Assembly: GCA_963837395.1 (NCBI GenBank)
Contig: CAWINI010000002.1
Coordinates: forward strand, 620,001-684,000
DNA length: 64,000 bases
Direction of reading: 5' to 3'
Source: CAVZQN01 sp963837395
Lineage (GTDB): Bacteria; Acidobacteriota; HRBIN11; JAKEFK01
The notes under the pieces were generated by a model. It was not told the DNA's origin. It was given only the letters and a program-made list of their open reading frames with translations, and searched no databases. The translations under genes were made by a program, and so were the position numbers. Within the stretch, counting starts at the first letter, position 1; every line of letters starts with the position of its first letter. Below are positions 50,950-59,233 of the stretch, one piece after another.

Positions 50950-52154
50950 TAGAGCTTTTGCATTTCGTCCAGCACATATCTTGCGAAACGCAGGCTGCTG
51001 GTGAAACCGGGAGATACGGCATTTAAAATGTGAGTGCTGTTTTCAGCATGTTCCACTAAAAAGTCCATCACCAGTTCCTGTTTTTCCAGGTCCAGAAGCT
51101 GCGCGCGGATTCCAGCTTTATTGCAGGAAACAAGATCTTCATTGCGAATTTGCGGCACCATTTTTTGCGCATCCTTTGCAAAATTTCGTTTCAACATCCT
51201 TCGCGCTTCTTGCGCAACCAGTCTACGAAAGCCCGGAGCTTTCAAATATTGCTGGCCGATAAATTTTGCAATCGAAGTCGCTTCAATCAGATTAATGCCA
51301 TTCAAATGTTTGTAATTTTCACGGCCCAGTGCGGGTGTAGCTGACGGCCCCATGTAGGTCTGATTATCAATCGTGCGCATGAAATGAACTCCAAGAAATG
51401 GAACACGAAGATCGGGCACCGGATAAATCAAACTATTGATCCGGATTTTGGATTTCTCCGACAGTTGATAATACGAACCGCGAAATGGAAGGATGGAATA
51501 TTTTTGAGCAATACCGAATTTCCTGGCAATCACATCTGCAAATACGCCGGCAGTATTAAACAAATAACCGTAACTAAAATCACCTTGAGTTGTTTTCAGT
51601 AAAGATCCCGGAAGTTGAATCTCTTCAACGCGGGTGTTTTTCGAAATCACAACACCCGTTGATTGAAGGCTTTGTTCAAGATGATTCAAAACTTCAAGCG
51701 GATTGACCAATGCAGTATCAGGGGAATGTAATGCGCGGCCGGTGCACGATACAGCATAAGGTTCGATTTTTGATAACTCATCTTGTCCGATCACAAAAGC
51801 ACGCGCACCATTCGCTGTTGCGCGGCTCAATAAAATTTCGATCTGGGAATCTTGATCTTTTTCTACCGGCAAAATCACTTTGCCGGATCTTTTTAGCGGA
51901 AGATGATGCTCTTCGCAATACGCAGCCATTTCGCGTGCACCTTCTGCGCACAACTTTGCTTTTAAGGAACCGGCAGGATAATAAATTCCGGAATGCAAAA
52001 CTCCGCTGTTCCTGCCGCTGGCATGCTTGCCCAATGCATTCTCTTTTTCTAAGAGAGCGATTGAGCTTGAAGGATGACGTTTTCGTAATTCGCGGGCGAT
52101 AGCGAGCCCCATGATGCCTGCGCCAACAATCACGAAATCAAACCGTTGCAACAT
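50949..52154 (-). CDS. lhgO: L-2-hydroxyglutarate oxidase
   Basis: 401 residues, FAD-dependent oxidase of the DAO superfamily oxidising L-2-hydroxyglutarate to 2-oxoglutarate. Motifs: dinucleotide-binding FVIVGAGIMGLAIAREL, then GKHASGRNSGVLHSGIYYPAGSLKAKLC (the FAD-linked HSGIYY block of LhgO), GPSATPAL and HILNAVSPGFTSSL at the end. Length and motifs match LhgO/YgaF. No glutarate-pathway genes are next to it. Confidence 0.92.
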   Translation of the reverse strand: MLQRFDFVIVGAGIMGLAIARELRKRHPSSSIALLEKENALGKHASGRNSGVLHSGIYYPAGSLKAKLCAEGAREMAAYCEEHHLPLKRSGKVILPVEKDQDSQIEILLSRATANGARAFVIGQDELSKIEPYAVSCTGRALHSPDTALVNPLEVLNHLEQSLQSTGVVISKNTRVEEIQLPGSLLKTTQGDFSYGYLFNTAGVFADVIARKFGIAQKYSILPFRGSYYQLSEKSKIRINSLIYPVPDLRVPFLGVHFMRTIDNQTYMGPSATPALGRENYKHLNGINLIEATSIAKFIGQQYLKAPGFRRLVAQEARRMLKRNFAKDAQKMVPQIRNEDLVSCNKAGIRAQLLDLEKQELVMDFLVEHAENSTHILNAVSPGFTSSLRFARYVLDEMQKL

Positions 52155-52292
52155 GATTCACCACAAAGATAGCATGAAAAAATACCCACCTTAGATAAGG
52201 AGGGGATTAAAGGGGTGGTTGGAAATTCAGTTAATGAATAAGCACCTGCCACGATTGAAAGCTATAATGCGGACTTGCAATTGTGGCTTTCA

Positions 52293-53243
52293 ATGAATTC
52301 ATCAGCTCCGGACAATTTTAAAAATCGATACTATTGTGGAATTTTTTTGATTGCCGCCGCAACACTCCTTTTTGAAATTTGTCTCTCCAAGATATTCTCG
52401 ATCATCCACTTTCATTACTTCGCATTTTTTATTATCAGCACAGCATTGTTTGGATACGGATTAAGCGGAGTTTTGCTTTCAGTCTCAAAGGTGTTAAAAA
52501 AAATTCAGACTGAGAAATTGCTTTACGGTTCGAGCCTTCTTTTTGGATTGTCGATCGTTTGTTCTTATCGAATTGTTCTTTCAATTCCACTCCGAATTTC
52601 AGAATTGCTTTCTCTGCAGCAGATTTTGTTTCTATGCATTGTTTATATCGTTTTGATGATTCCATTTTTATTCAGCGGTCTGGCAATTGGAGCTTTATTG
52701 TCCTCGTTTGGCACCCGCATCAATAAGCTCTATTTTCTGGATCTTTTGGGTGCAGGCATCGGATGTGCATCCATAGTCTTATTAATTCCCGGACTTGGTG
52801 GTTCAGGCACAATTCTCTCTGCTTCCATAATTGCACTACTGGCGGGGCTTGCATTCAGTCTCAGTTGGCGGCAACGCATTCTTCCAGTAATCATCATTGC
52901 CTTAGTCTTATCCGCAATCCCAAAAGCGGAACTTTATTTTCCTTCTGCTGGTCAATCGGAAAAACGTTATTTCAAACAATCAATGGAAAATCACGAAATC
53001 ATTTACACCGGTTGGAGTCCTGCTGCGCGCGTTGATGTTGCCGTTGGCGGCAAGAACCATCGTGTGATCTGGATTGACGGCGGCACCAATCAATCATTGA
53101 TGGTCAAAAATTCCGGAAAGATCAAAACTCACGCAAGCCCTACGACAATTTACAGGAGTGTAGAGATTCCATTTCTACTTGTGAAAAATCCGAACGTAAT
53201 GATTATTGGTCCGGGGGCGAACCAGAAGTGGCTTCAGCTTTAG
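52293..53243 (+). CDS. Membrane-embedded spermidine synthase-like protein, N-terminal fragment
   Basis: The N-terminal half: about seven membrane spans (GIFLIAAATLLFEICLSKIF, YFAFFIISTALFGYGLSGVL, ...) and the start of a methyltransferase-like domain (RVDVAVGGKNHRVIWIDGG, VMIIGPG). The frame is lost in the G5 run at 53213-53217; the chain should continue GGEPEVASALEYDAKFITAVELDP. ATG 52293 is chosen over TTG 52275. Confidence 0.72.
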   Translation: MNSSAPDNFKNRYYCGIFLIAAATLLFEICLSKIFSIIHFHYFAFFIISTALFGYGLSGVLLSVSKVLKKIQTEKLLYGSSLLFGLSIVCSYRIVLSIPLRISELLSLQQILFLCIVYIVLMIPFLFSGLAIGALLSSFGTRINKLYFLDLLGAGIGCASIVLLIPGLGGSGTILSASIIALLAGLAFSLSWRQRILPVIIIALVLSAIPKAELYFPSAGQSEKRYFKQSMENHEIIYTGWSPAARVDVAVGGKNHRVIWIDGGTNQSLMVKNSGKIKTHASPTTIYRSVEIPFLLVKNPNVMIIGPGANQKWLQL

Positions 53244-54664
53244 AATATGACGCGAAATTTATTACCGCTGTTGAACTGGATCCTGTTATCACAAAACTCG
53301 TTCAGGGAGCATTCAGTAAATACCTTGGTCATCTGTATGAAAATTCGCGTGTGCGTTTGGTGAATGAAGAAGGACGAAGTTTCATACGAAGAAGCAATGA
53401 AAAATACGACATCATTCAGCAAAAGAATAACTCACATCCCATGGCAGTGGCTTCCGGCGCGTTGAATTTAAGTGAAACTTATCTGTTAACAAAAGAAGCA
53501 TTCAATGAATATTTAGATCACTTAACTCCTGATGGTTTTCTGGCGATCAATCGGCATGGTGGAATCCGTCTGCTAAATCTGGGTTACGAAGTGTTGAAGG
53601 ATCGTGGTGCTTCTGAACCGCAAAGTCAGATGATCTTAGTCCGCGAAAATGATTTGAATCAGACCTTCCTTCTGAAGAATTCAAAATTCACTGTGGCCGA
53701 AGTTATGATAATTCGAAATTACTGCCGGGATGCTAAATATCCAATTCTGTTTGATCCACTGGAGTGGAGGAATTCCAAAAATGTTTTTTCACAATTGCTG
53801 CACGATGATAGCAGAGCAGATCTTTTGAAGGTCGCACCATATGAATTATCAGCTCCAACCGACAACTGGCCTTTCATTGAGCATTTTTATCGCGTAAGAA
53901 CTCTGTTTGATCGTAAAATGAACGCACGTCAGTTCGAACCTTTTTGGGCAGATGCAAATTTGTGGTCATTTACATTAGGGGAGGGGAGATATTCCGATCT
54001 TTCGCTTTACATAATTCTGTTTCAAGCAGTTTTGCTTTCAGGTGTATTTATTGTATGGCCTTTGCTGCGATTTAAACGCGAAGGAATTTCAACCGATGGA
54101 TCAGGACGCCTTCTACTTTATTATTTTTGTCTTGGTATAGGATTCATTCTGATCGAAATATCGTTCATTCAAAAATATATCCTTTTTATCGGATATCCTG
54201 TTTACGCGGTTGCAGTGATTTTATTTGCAATTTTGATCGCAGCCGGATTGGGAAGTTACTTCAGCACCTTGTTGAAATTAGACACATTACGAACAATCCG
54301 GCTTGCTGTAATCGCGTTGATCCTGTTATCGGCGTTTCAAGTGTTTGTAATTCCTGGATTATTCTCCAGGTTTATTTCCGTCTCTTTTCCGGCGCGGGTT
54401 CTGCTTGCGATTCTTTTTATTATGCCCGCAGGATTTTTTATGGGAATTCCATTTCCTACTGCACTGTCATGGACTTCACGCCATCATCCTGAATTTGTTC
54501 CATGGGCCTGGGGAATTAATGGCTATGCAACAGTAATCGGTTCCGTCCTGGCGGTAATCCTTGCGCTCTATTTTGGATTTCAAGCAGTACTCTGGATTTC
54601 GGTTGGAATTTATTTGATCGGTTACATCGCAATCCGCCCATTGCTAAGGAATCGCAGACTTTAG
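53228..54664 (+). CDS. Membrane-embedded spermidine synthase-like protein, C-terminal fragment
   Basis: Continues the Rossmann domain (ITAVELDPVITKL, VRLVNEEGRSFIRRSNEKYDII, ASGALNLSETYLLTKEAF) and then about seven more membrane spans (LYIILFQAVLLSGVFIVWPLL to VILALYFGFQAVLWISVGIYLIG). The rejoined protein (about 790 residues) resembles membrane proteins with a spermidine-synthase-type domain between helix bundles. An aminopropyl-transfer activity is not shown. It is intact apart from one indel. Confidence 0.75.
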   Translation: MASALEYDAKFITAVELDPVITKLVQGAFSKYLGHLYENSRVRLVNEEGRSFIRRSNEKYDIIQQKNNSHPMAVASGALNLSETYLLTKEAFNEYLDHLTPDGFLAINRHGGIRLLNLGYEVLKDRGASEPQSQMILVRENDLNQTFLLKNSKFTVAEVMIIRNYCRDAKYPILFDPLEWRNSKNVFSQLLHDDSRADLLKVAPYELSAPTDNWPFIEHFYRVRTLFDRKMNARQFEPFWADANLWSFTLGEGRYSDLSLYIILFQAVLLSGVFIVWPLLRFKREGISTDGSGRLLLYYFCLGIGFILIEISFIQKYILFIGYPVYAVAVILFAILIAAGLGSYFSTLLKLDTLRTIRLAVIALILLSAFQVFVIPGLFSRFISVSFPARVLLAILFIMPAGFFMGIPFPTALSWTSRHHPEFVPWAWGINGYATVIGSVLAVILALYFGFQAVLWISVGIYLIGYIAIRPLLRNRRL

Positions 54665-54748
54665 CCTGCATTGCTTAGTTTCGAATTTCGTTTTACTATT
54701 CGCTGAGTTTCAATCTGCAATCGGAAATTTGAAATCTGAAATCAAATT

Positions 54749-54822
54749 GGCCCTGTAGCTCAGTTGGATAGAGCAGCGGTTTCCTAAACCGTGTGTCGGG
54801 AGTTCGACTCTCTCCAGGGCCA
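54749..54822 (+). tRNA. tRNA-Arg (anticodon CCT)
   Basis: The acceptor GGCCCTG pairs with CAGGGCC, discriminator A, no encoded CCA. D arm GCTC/GAGC, anticodon stem GCGGT/ACCGT with loop TTCCTAA (anticodon CCT), T arm GGGAG TTCGACT CTCTC. Its 3' half is the left attachment site of a small island. Confidence 0.95.
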
Positions 54823-54823
54823 T
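54780..54823. repeat. attL-like tRNA-Arg 3' half
   Basis: Bases from the anticodon loop to the 3' end (44 bp) recur at 57515-57558 with one mismatch. Confidence 0.75.
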
Positions 54824-54924
54824 TTAGTTTCAACTATTTAGAAGTTGTTAGCCAAAAAGCCGTGGGTTTGTTAGCTTATTAGTCTAGATCAGCGAGTGAT
54901 GTGGATAGAAAAAACACCTTGTCA

Positions 54925-55254
54925 ATGCGAATAGTAGCTTCTCAAGTTTTGCTACTTGTTATATTTCTTCAGTCTTGCGCATCGAACTTCACAGAATCGC
55001 AACTTTTGGGTGACTATGAAGCTGTTTTTGATTTTGGCGTTCAAAGACTCGTACTGAAGGTGAACAAAAGCTATGAACAAACCTTCACCTACAATGATGG
55101 CAAAGTAACAAAAAATGAGGGAATTTGGATTTATCCCGTTAAAACTGGAAGCGAAACATGCATCAAATTGGTAGATGCTTTAAAGTTCGATGACAACCAT
55201 GGTAGGCCCGCCGGGTCAAGTCTCATTTTTCCTGTAAAAATGTTGTTCTCCTGA
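54925..55254 (+). CDS. Lipoprotein, 3' end replaced by IS sequence
   Basis: A lipoprotein signal (MRIVASQVLLLVIFLQSC, lipobox LQSC) and ~80 residues of unknown type (VFDFGVQRLVLKVNKSYEQTFTYNDG). From 55214 the codons are IS256 end sequence, so the natural C-terminus is lost. The open frame begins at GTG 54901, but ATG 54925 gives a clean signal. The other half of the gene is not seen past the IS. Confidence 0.65.
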   Translation: MRIVASQVLLLVIFLQSCASNFTESQLLGDYEAVFDFGVQRLVLKVNKSYEQTFTYNDGKVTKNEGIWIYPVKTGSETCIKLVDALKFDDNHGRPAGSSLIFPVKMLFS

Positions 55255-55264
55255 ACATGATTGT

Positions 55265-55981
55265 TTATGCAACTTTTGAATCTTTAACGATTCCTTCTTT
55301 CAGTGAAATGAGCTGTTTTTGGATTTTGAGATTCATTTGCACTCCACGCCAGAGCCGCGAAGAAGCGATCAATGTTGCAAAGACATATTTCAAACAGGAT
55401 TTTTCACTTTGAAAATAAGGAATGATTTTTGTACGTCGTTTTGCTTCTTCAAATAAACGCTCAATGAGATTTGTTGTACGCACCCGAACGCGATGTTCCG
55501 CAGGAAGTTTCAAGCACTGAAGGGTCGCTTCTAAATCTTTTTCAAAGCTTTCCATTGCTGCGGGGAATTTATCTTTGAATCGGTGAATCAATCTTTGTCC
55601 GGCCGCATATGCTGACTGATACGATTCAGCGGTAAATATTTTTTGGATCATCGGCTTAATTTCATGAATTGCAGCTTTTGGAAGCCGCGCAAGAATGTTG
55701 CGCATCTTGTGAACCTGGCATCTTTGCTTCAATGAATAAGGGAAAACTTCGCGGCACGCTTTCATCACACCTGAATTGCCGTCTAATACGATCATGAATG
55801 GTTCATTCAGTCCGCGTTCGGTCATGTCATGCAGAAAGGCGAGCCAACTTTCGAAATTTTCTTTGTTGCCCAATGAAAGATGGAGCAAGATTTTTTTCCC
55901 ATCTTCCCGGATCCCATAGGCGGCAAGTACAGCTTCTTTGCTGCGTACTCCGCGCCGGACTTTCCAATATGCTCCATCCAT
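55265..55981 (-). CDS. IS256 transposase, C-terminal part (copy A)
   Basis: Mutator/IS256-type DDE domain: first Asp in MDGAYWKV, second in MIVLDGNSGVMKA, Glu region in LIERLFEEAKRRTK. The frame is separated from the N-terminal part by a one-base deletion near 56012 (TCAAAG against TCGAAAG in copy C). Confidence 0.85.
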   Translation of the reverse strand: MDGAYWKVRRGVRSKEAVLAAYGIREDGKKILLHLSLGNKENFESWLAFLHDMTERGLNEPFMIVLDGNSGVMKACREVFPYSLKQRCQVHKMRNILARLPKAAIHEIKPMIQKIFTAESYQSAYAAGQRLIHRFKDKFPAAMESFEKDLEATLQCLKLPAEHRVRVRTTNLIERLFEEAKRRTKIIPYFQSEKSCLKYVFATLIASSRLWRGVQMNLKIQKQLISLKEGIVKDSKVA

Positions 55982-56430
55982 GAATAAGTAGAGGATTTTT
56001 TCTTTGATAAATCACGTTTGCGCCAAGCTTCAAAGTCTGAATGCAATTGATCGCTGATCCGGCTGATGACGCTTCGTGAAATTCCTTCGCCCGAAAGTAT
56101 CTCAAGCATCGTTTCTTCAATGTCCCGTACTGAAAGTCCGCGAACCGCAATTTTTAAAATCAACTCATCCAGTTTTTCTGTCCGCCGCGTGTAAGCTTCC
56201 AAAAATGCTGAACGGAAACGCTCCCGGCTTTGGCGTACTTGCGGAACCTTTAATTCAATCGTTCCTTCCCCAGTCCGAATTTTCTTCGGCTCGTATCCAT
56301 TGCGATATCCGCGGAATTCTTCGCTCTCTTCGGAACGTTTGTAATACCCACGGCCCAAAAATTCTTGTACTTCTTCTTCGATCGCTCGCTGCAGCATCAC
56401 CTGCGCGCTTCGCAAAACAACTTCGCTCAA
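55822..56430 (-). CDS. IS256 transposase, N-terminal part (copy A)
   Basis: Starts internally at SEVVLRSAQVMLQRAIEEE; the natural start (MERIQPSELLVKEF at about 56500) is in another frame because of a one-base deletion at about 56440, which copy C shares. It ends in off-frame residues after RKRDLSK. Confidence 0.8.
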   Translation of the reverse strand: MSEVVLRSAQVMLQRAIEEEVQEFLGRGYYKRSEESEEFRGYRNGYEPKKIRTGEGTIELKVPQVRQSRERFRSAFLEAYTRRTEKLDELILKIAVRGLSVRDIEETMLEILSGEGISRSVISRISDQLHSDFEAWRKRDLSKKKSSTYSWMEHIGKSGAEYAAKKLYLPPMGSGKMGKKSCSIFHWATKKISKVGSPFCMT

Positions 56431-56668
56431 CGAAAGTTTTTCGCTCTGCGATCCTGCGCAAATTCCTTTACTAACAATTCGCTGGGTTGTATTCTTTCCA
56501 TGGTGTGTTGTCCTCCTTTGCCCCTTCCGGATTCCACCGGAAAAGGCCTTTATAAAACTGTTCAGGAGAACAATACACCTTTTCTTTTTCTCTTCAGAAA
56601 AAAACTTTTTACAGGAATCTTAAGACATCACCATTTAATTTTAGATTGCAGATTGCAGATTGAAAACC

Positions 56669-56696
56669 TTGATTTTGTATATGTCCAACATATACA
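56669..56696 (+). promoter_or_regulatory. brnTA promoter
   Basis: TTGATT (56669-56674), 16-bp spacer, TATACA (56691-56696). The start would be only a few bases before the GTG, so the mRNA is probably leaderless. Confidence 0.5.
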
Positions 56697-56697
56697 A
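56675..56697. promoter_or_regulatory. Palindromic operator upstream of brnT
   Basis: TTGTATATG-TCCAA-CATATACAA, a perfect 9-bp inverted repeat covering the -10, 8 bases before brnT. Type II TA operons are usually autoregulated through such a site by the antitoxin. Confidence 0.65.
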
Positions 56698-56704
56698 TTG
56701 ATTT

Positions 56705-57028
56705 GTGAAGGACGATGAAAATTTCGACGAATGTGAAGGATTTGATTGGGATGAAGCGAATATTGATAAAAACTGGAAAGCGCATCGAGTGCATTTCTGG
56801 GAGTGCGAGGAAGTTTTCTTCAATGAACCATTTGTTGCACAAAGAGATGAAGATCACTCCCATCGAGAGGAACGATTCTATGCGTTGGGCAAAACCAATT
56901 CAGGTCGGCGATTATTCGTTGTCTTTACAATTCGAAACAAGTTAATTCGAATTATTTCGGTAAGAGATATGAATCGAAGCGAAATGGTAGCCTATAAATA
57001 TCATGAAAAGAAAACCCCCGGTTTTTAA
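56705..57028 (+). CDS. brnT: BrnT-family toxin
   Basis: 107 residues. It starts KDDENFDECEGFDWDEANIDKNWKAHRVHFWECEEVFF, the conserved BrnT opening (FxWDxxKxxxNxxKHGVxF), and ends FTIRNKLIRIISVRDMNRSEMVAYKYHEK. BrnT is a RelE-fold ribonuclease toxin. The start is GTG 56705 with no ribosome site. It overlaps the antitoxin gene by 26 bases, typical of toxin-first brnTA. Confidence 0.9.
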   Translation: MKDDENFDECEGFDWDEANIDKNWKAHRVHFWECEEVFFNEPFVAQRDEDHSHREERFYALGKTNSGRRLFVVFTIRNKLIRIISVRDMNRSEMVAYKYHEKKTPGF

Positions 57029-57263
57029 AACAGAGAAGCAGGAGCGAGAGTTCTGGACTCATGCAGATTCGGCTGTGTATTTTGATTGGAAAAAAGCGCG
57101 AAATGTAAAATTTCCGAATCTGAAGCCTACAATGCGAACCATTTCACTGAGACTTCCAGAATCAATGCTAGCTCAACTCAAAGTACTGGCCAATAAAAGA
57201 GACGTTCCCTACCAGTCTTTGATGAAGATATTTCTGGCGGAACGACTGGCTGAGGAAAAGTAA
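57003..57263 (+). CDS. brnA: BrnA/CopG-family antitoxin
   Basis: 86 residues. An N-terminal toxin-binding part (FKTEKQEREFWTHADSAVYFDWKKAR) and a C-terminal ribbon-helix-helix (TISLRLPESMLAQLKVLANKRDVPYQSLMKIFLAERL), the usual BrnA order. It neutralises BrnT and represses the operon, probably at the palindrome 56675-56697. Confidence 0.92.
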   Translation: MKRKPPVFKTEKQEREFWTHADSAVYFDWKKARNVKFPNLKPTMRTISLRLPESMLAQLKVLANKRDVPYQSLMKIFLAERLAEEK

Positions 57264-57780
57264 AGCCGTCAGCGAAGAAAGCCTCATGCTGTCTTGGACT
57301 CTGCGTCTGGAATTCTCAGATTCCGCTAGTTCCAACTTCAGCTAACAAGATCTTTTTTGAAACAGTCTGATCCTTCAAGTTACCTTACAAATGTTAGCTT
57401 ATCCGTTAGCTTATGAAACAAATCAGTCTAACCTATTTCGTCGTGATTTAACGAGTTGCGAAATCCGAGTTTTTGTATTAGGTGTCGTCGGTAAGCCTAC
57501 CTTTAAACATACTTTTTCCTAAACCGTGTGTCGGGAGTTCAACTCTCTCCAGGGCCATATTACAATTTCAGAACTCAGATTTCAGACTCGCCCTATCGAA
57601 AAACTACGTCAGTTTGGCAGCCGGAATGACAGGATGTCGCTTCGATAGGCAATACAACTTCCGTGCTCCTATTTGTTAAGAGAATTTCAATGTGGCAGGC
57701 AATTTGCTCTTCAGTTCAACGTCTTGGCAATGTATTTCTAGTAATTCAACAAGCTCTTTGTAACTAGAGACAAAATATGA
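57264..57780. other. Gap between brnA and IS256 copy B
   Basis: 517 bp with no convincing gene. It contains the second tRNA-Arg 3' half at 57515-57558. Confidence 0.6.
57515..57558. repeat. attR-like tRNA-Arg 3' half
   Basis: 44 bp from the anticodon loop to the 3' end of the tRNA-Arg, one mismatch (TTCAACT for TTCGACT). No acceptor or D arm precedes it, so it is not a tRNA. Confidence 0.75.
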
Positions 57781-59200
57781 GGTCAAGTCTCATTTTTCCT
57801 GTAAAAACGTTGTTCTCCTGAACATGATTGTTTAAGCGACTTTCGAATCTTTTACAATTCCTTTTTTCAGTGAAATGAGCTGCTTTTGAATTTTGACATT
57901 CATTTGCACGCCGCGCCAGAGTCGTGAAGAAGCGATCAGTGTTGCGAAGACATATTTCAAACAAGATTTTTCACTTTGAAAATAGGGAATGACTTTTGTC
58001 CGCCGTTTTGCTTCAGCAAATAAACGCTCCAGCATATTGGTTGTCCGCACCCGAACGCGGTGTTCAGAAGGAAGCTTTAAACACTGAAGTGTTGCTTCTA
58101 AATCTTTTTCGAAACTTTCCATTGCTGCAGGAAATTTATCTTTGAATCTGCGAATCAGTCTTTGTCCAGCCGCGATGGCTGTTTGATAACTTTCAGCTGT
58201 AAATATTTTTTGAATCATCGGCTTCATTTCAGACATTGCAGTTTTGGGAAGTCGTGCAAGAATGTTGCGCATTTTGTGGACTTGGCATCTTTGCTTCAGC
58301 GAATCAGGAAAGACTTCGCGACATGCTTTGATCACTCCAGGATTACCATCTGATACGATCATGAGCGGTTCGTTCAGTCCCCGTTCGGTCATATCATGCA
58401 GAAAGGCGAGCCAACTTTCGAAGTTTTCTTTATTGCCTAGTGAAAGATGAAGCAATACTTTTTTGCCATCCTCACGGACCCCGTAGGCAGCAAGGACAGC
58501 TTCTTTGCTGCGCACTCCGCGGCGTACTCTCCAATACGCTCCGTCCAGAAATAAATAAAGAATTTTCTCTTTTGATAAATCACGCTTTCGCCAAACTTCA
58601 AAATCCGAATGCAACTGATCGCTAATCCGGCTGATTACGGTTCGCGATATCCCTTCGCCGGAAAGAATCTCCAGCATTGTTTCTTCTATATCTCGAACCG
58701 AAAGTCCGCGAACTGCAATTTTTAAAATCAGCTCATCCAGTTTTTCTGTGCGCCGCGTGTATGCTTCTAAAAACGCCGATCGGAAACGCTCACGGCTCTG
58801 CCGCACTTGCGGAACTTTTAATTCAATGGTTCCTTCTCCCGTCCGGATCTTTTTCGGCTCATAACCATTGCGGTATCCGCGGAATTCTTCATCCTCAGAG
58901 CGTTTGTAATATCCGCGTCCCAAAAATTCTTGCACTTCTTCTTCAATCGCATGTTGAAGCATCATCTGCGCGCTTCGCAAAACAACTTCGCTCAACGAAA
59001 GTTTCTTCGTTCTGCGATCCTGCGTAAATTCCTTTACTAACACTTCGCTGGGTTGTATCCTTTCCATTGGTGTGTTGTCCTCCTTTGCCCCTTCCGGATT
59101 CCACCGGAAAAGGCTTTTGAAAACTTGTTCAGGAGAACAATACACCTTTTCTTTTTTCTCTTAATAAAAAAACTTTTTACAGGAAGTTTAGGACATTACC
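57781..59200 (-). mobile_element. IS256-family element, copy B (intact transposase)
   Basis: Inverted ends: GGTCAAGTCTC at 57781 and GGTAATGTCCTAAACTTCCTG reading in from 59200. 1420 bp. The flanks AAATATGA and ATAATCAT are not a target duplication. The following beta-helix gene appears cut at its 5' end. Confidence 0.85.
57832..59067 (-). CDS. IS256-family transposase (copy B, intact)
   Basis: 411 residues, family-normal, from ATG 59067 (AGGAGG 12 bases upstream; the frame extends to 59145). DDE residues: LFLDGAYWRVRRG, MIVSDGNPGVIKA, and LERLFAEAKRRTKVIPYF; the CQVHKMRNIL block is also typical. It differs from copies A and C at many positions (e.g. IVSDGNP against IVLDGNS) and lacks their deletions. 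It may be the source of transposase for all copies. Confidence 0.93.
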   Translation of the reverse strand: MERIQPSEVLVKEFTQDRRTKKLSLSEVVLRSAQMMLQHAIEEEVQEFLGRGYYKRSEDEEFRGYRNGYEPKKIRTGEGTIELKVPQVRQSRERFRSAFLEAYTRRTEKLDELILKIAVRGLSVRDIEETMLEILSGEGISRTVISRISDQLHSDFEVWRKRDLSKEKILYLFLDGAYWRVRRGVRSKEAVLAAYGVREDGKKVLLHLSLGNKENFESWLAFLHDMTERGLNEPLMIVSDGNPGVIKACREVFPDSLKQRCQVHKMRNILARLPKTAMSEMKPMIQKIFTAESYQTAIAAGQRLIRRFKDKFPAAMESFEKDLEATLQCLKLPSEHRVRVRTTNMLERLFAEAKRRTKVIPYFQSEKSCLKYVFATLIASSRLWRGVQMNVKIQKQLISLKKGIVKDSKVA

Positions 59201-59233
59201 ATAATCATTGTCCCGTTTTATAGCTGGAGCTTA

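Larger units (their letters stand above)
55214..56632 (-). mobile_element. IS256-family element, copy A (defective)
   Basis: Ends are inverted: GGTCAAGTCTC...TTCCTGTAAAAA at 55214 and, on the other strand, GGTGATGTCTTAAGATTCCTG from 56632. Length 1419 bp. No 8-9 bp target duplication is seen (GCCCGCCG and ATTTAATT flank it). Two frameshifts disable the transposase. Confidence 0.85.

Noticed and set aside
55206..56640. Target-site duplication for IS256 copy A
   Set aside because: The 8-9 bp flanks (GCCCGCCG and ATTTAATT) do not match, and no shifted match was found.
56076..56718. Plus-strand ORFs over IS256 copy A (repeated antisense in copy C)
   Set aside because: They are mirror frames of the transposase; identical copies appear only because the IS is duplicated.
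57515..57558. A second tRNA-Arg gene
   Set aside because: Only the anticodon loop to the 3' end is present; acceptor 5' strand and D arm are missing.
57482..57679. Plus-strand ORF of 65 codons
   Set aside because: It overlaps the tRNA-Arg fragment and has no ribosome site or protein-like composition.
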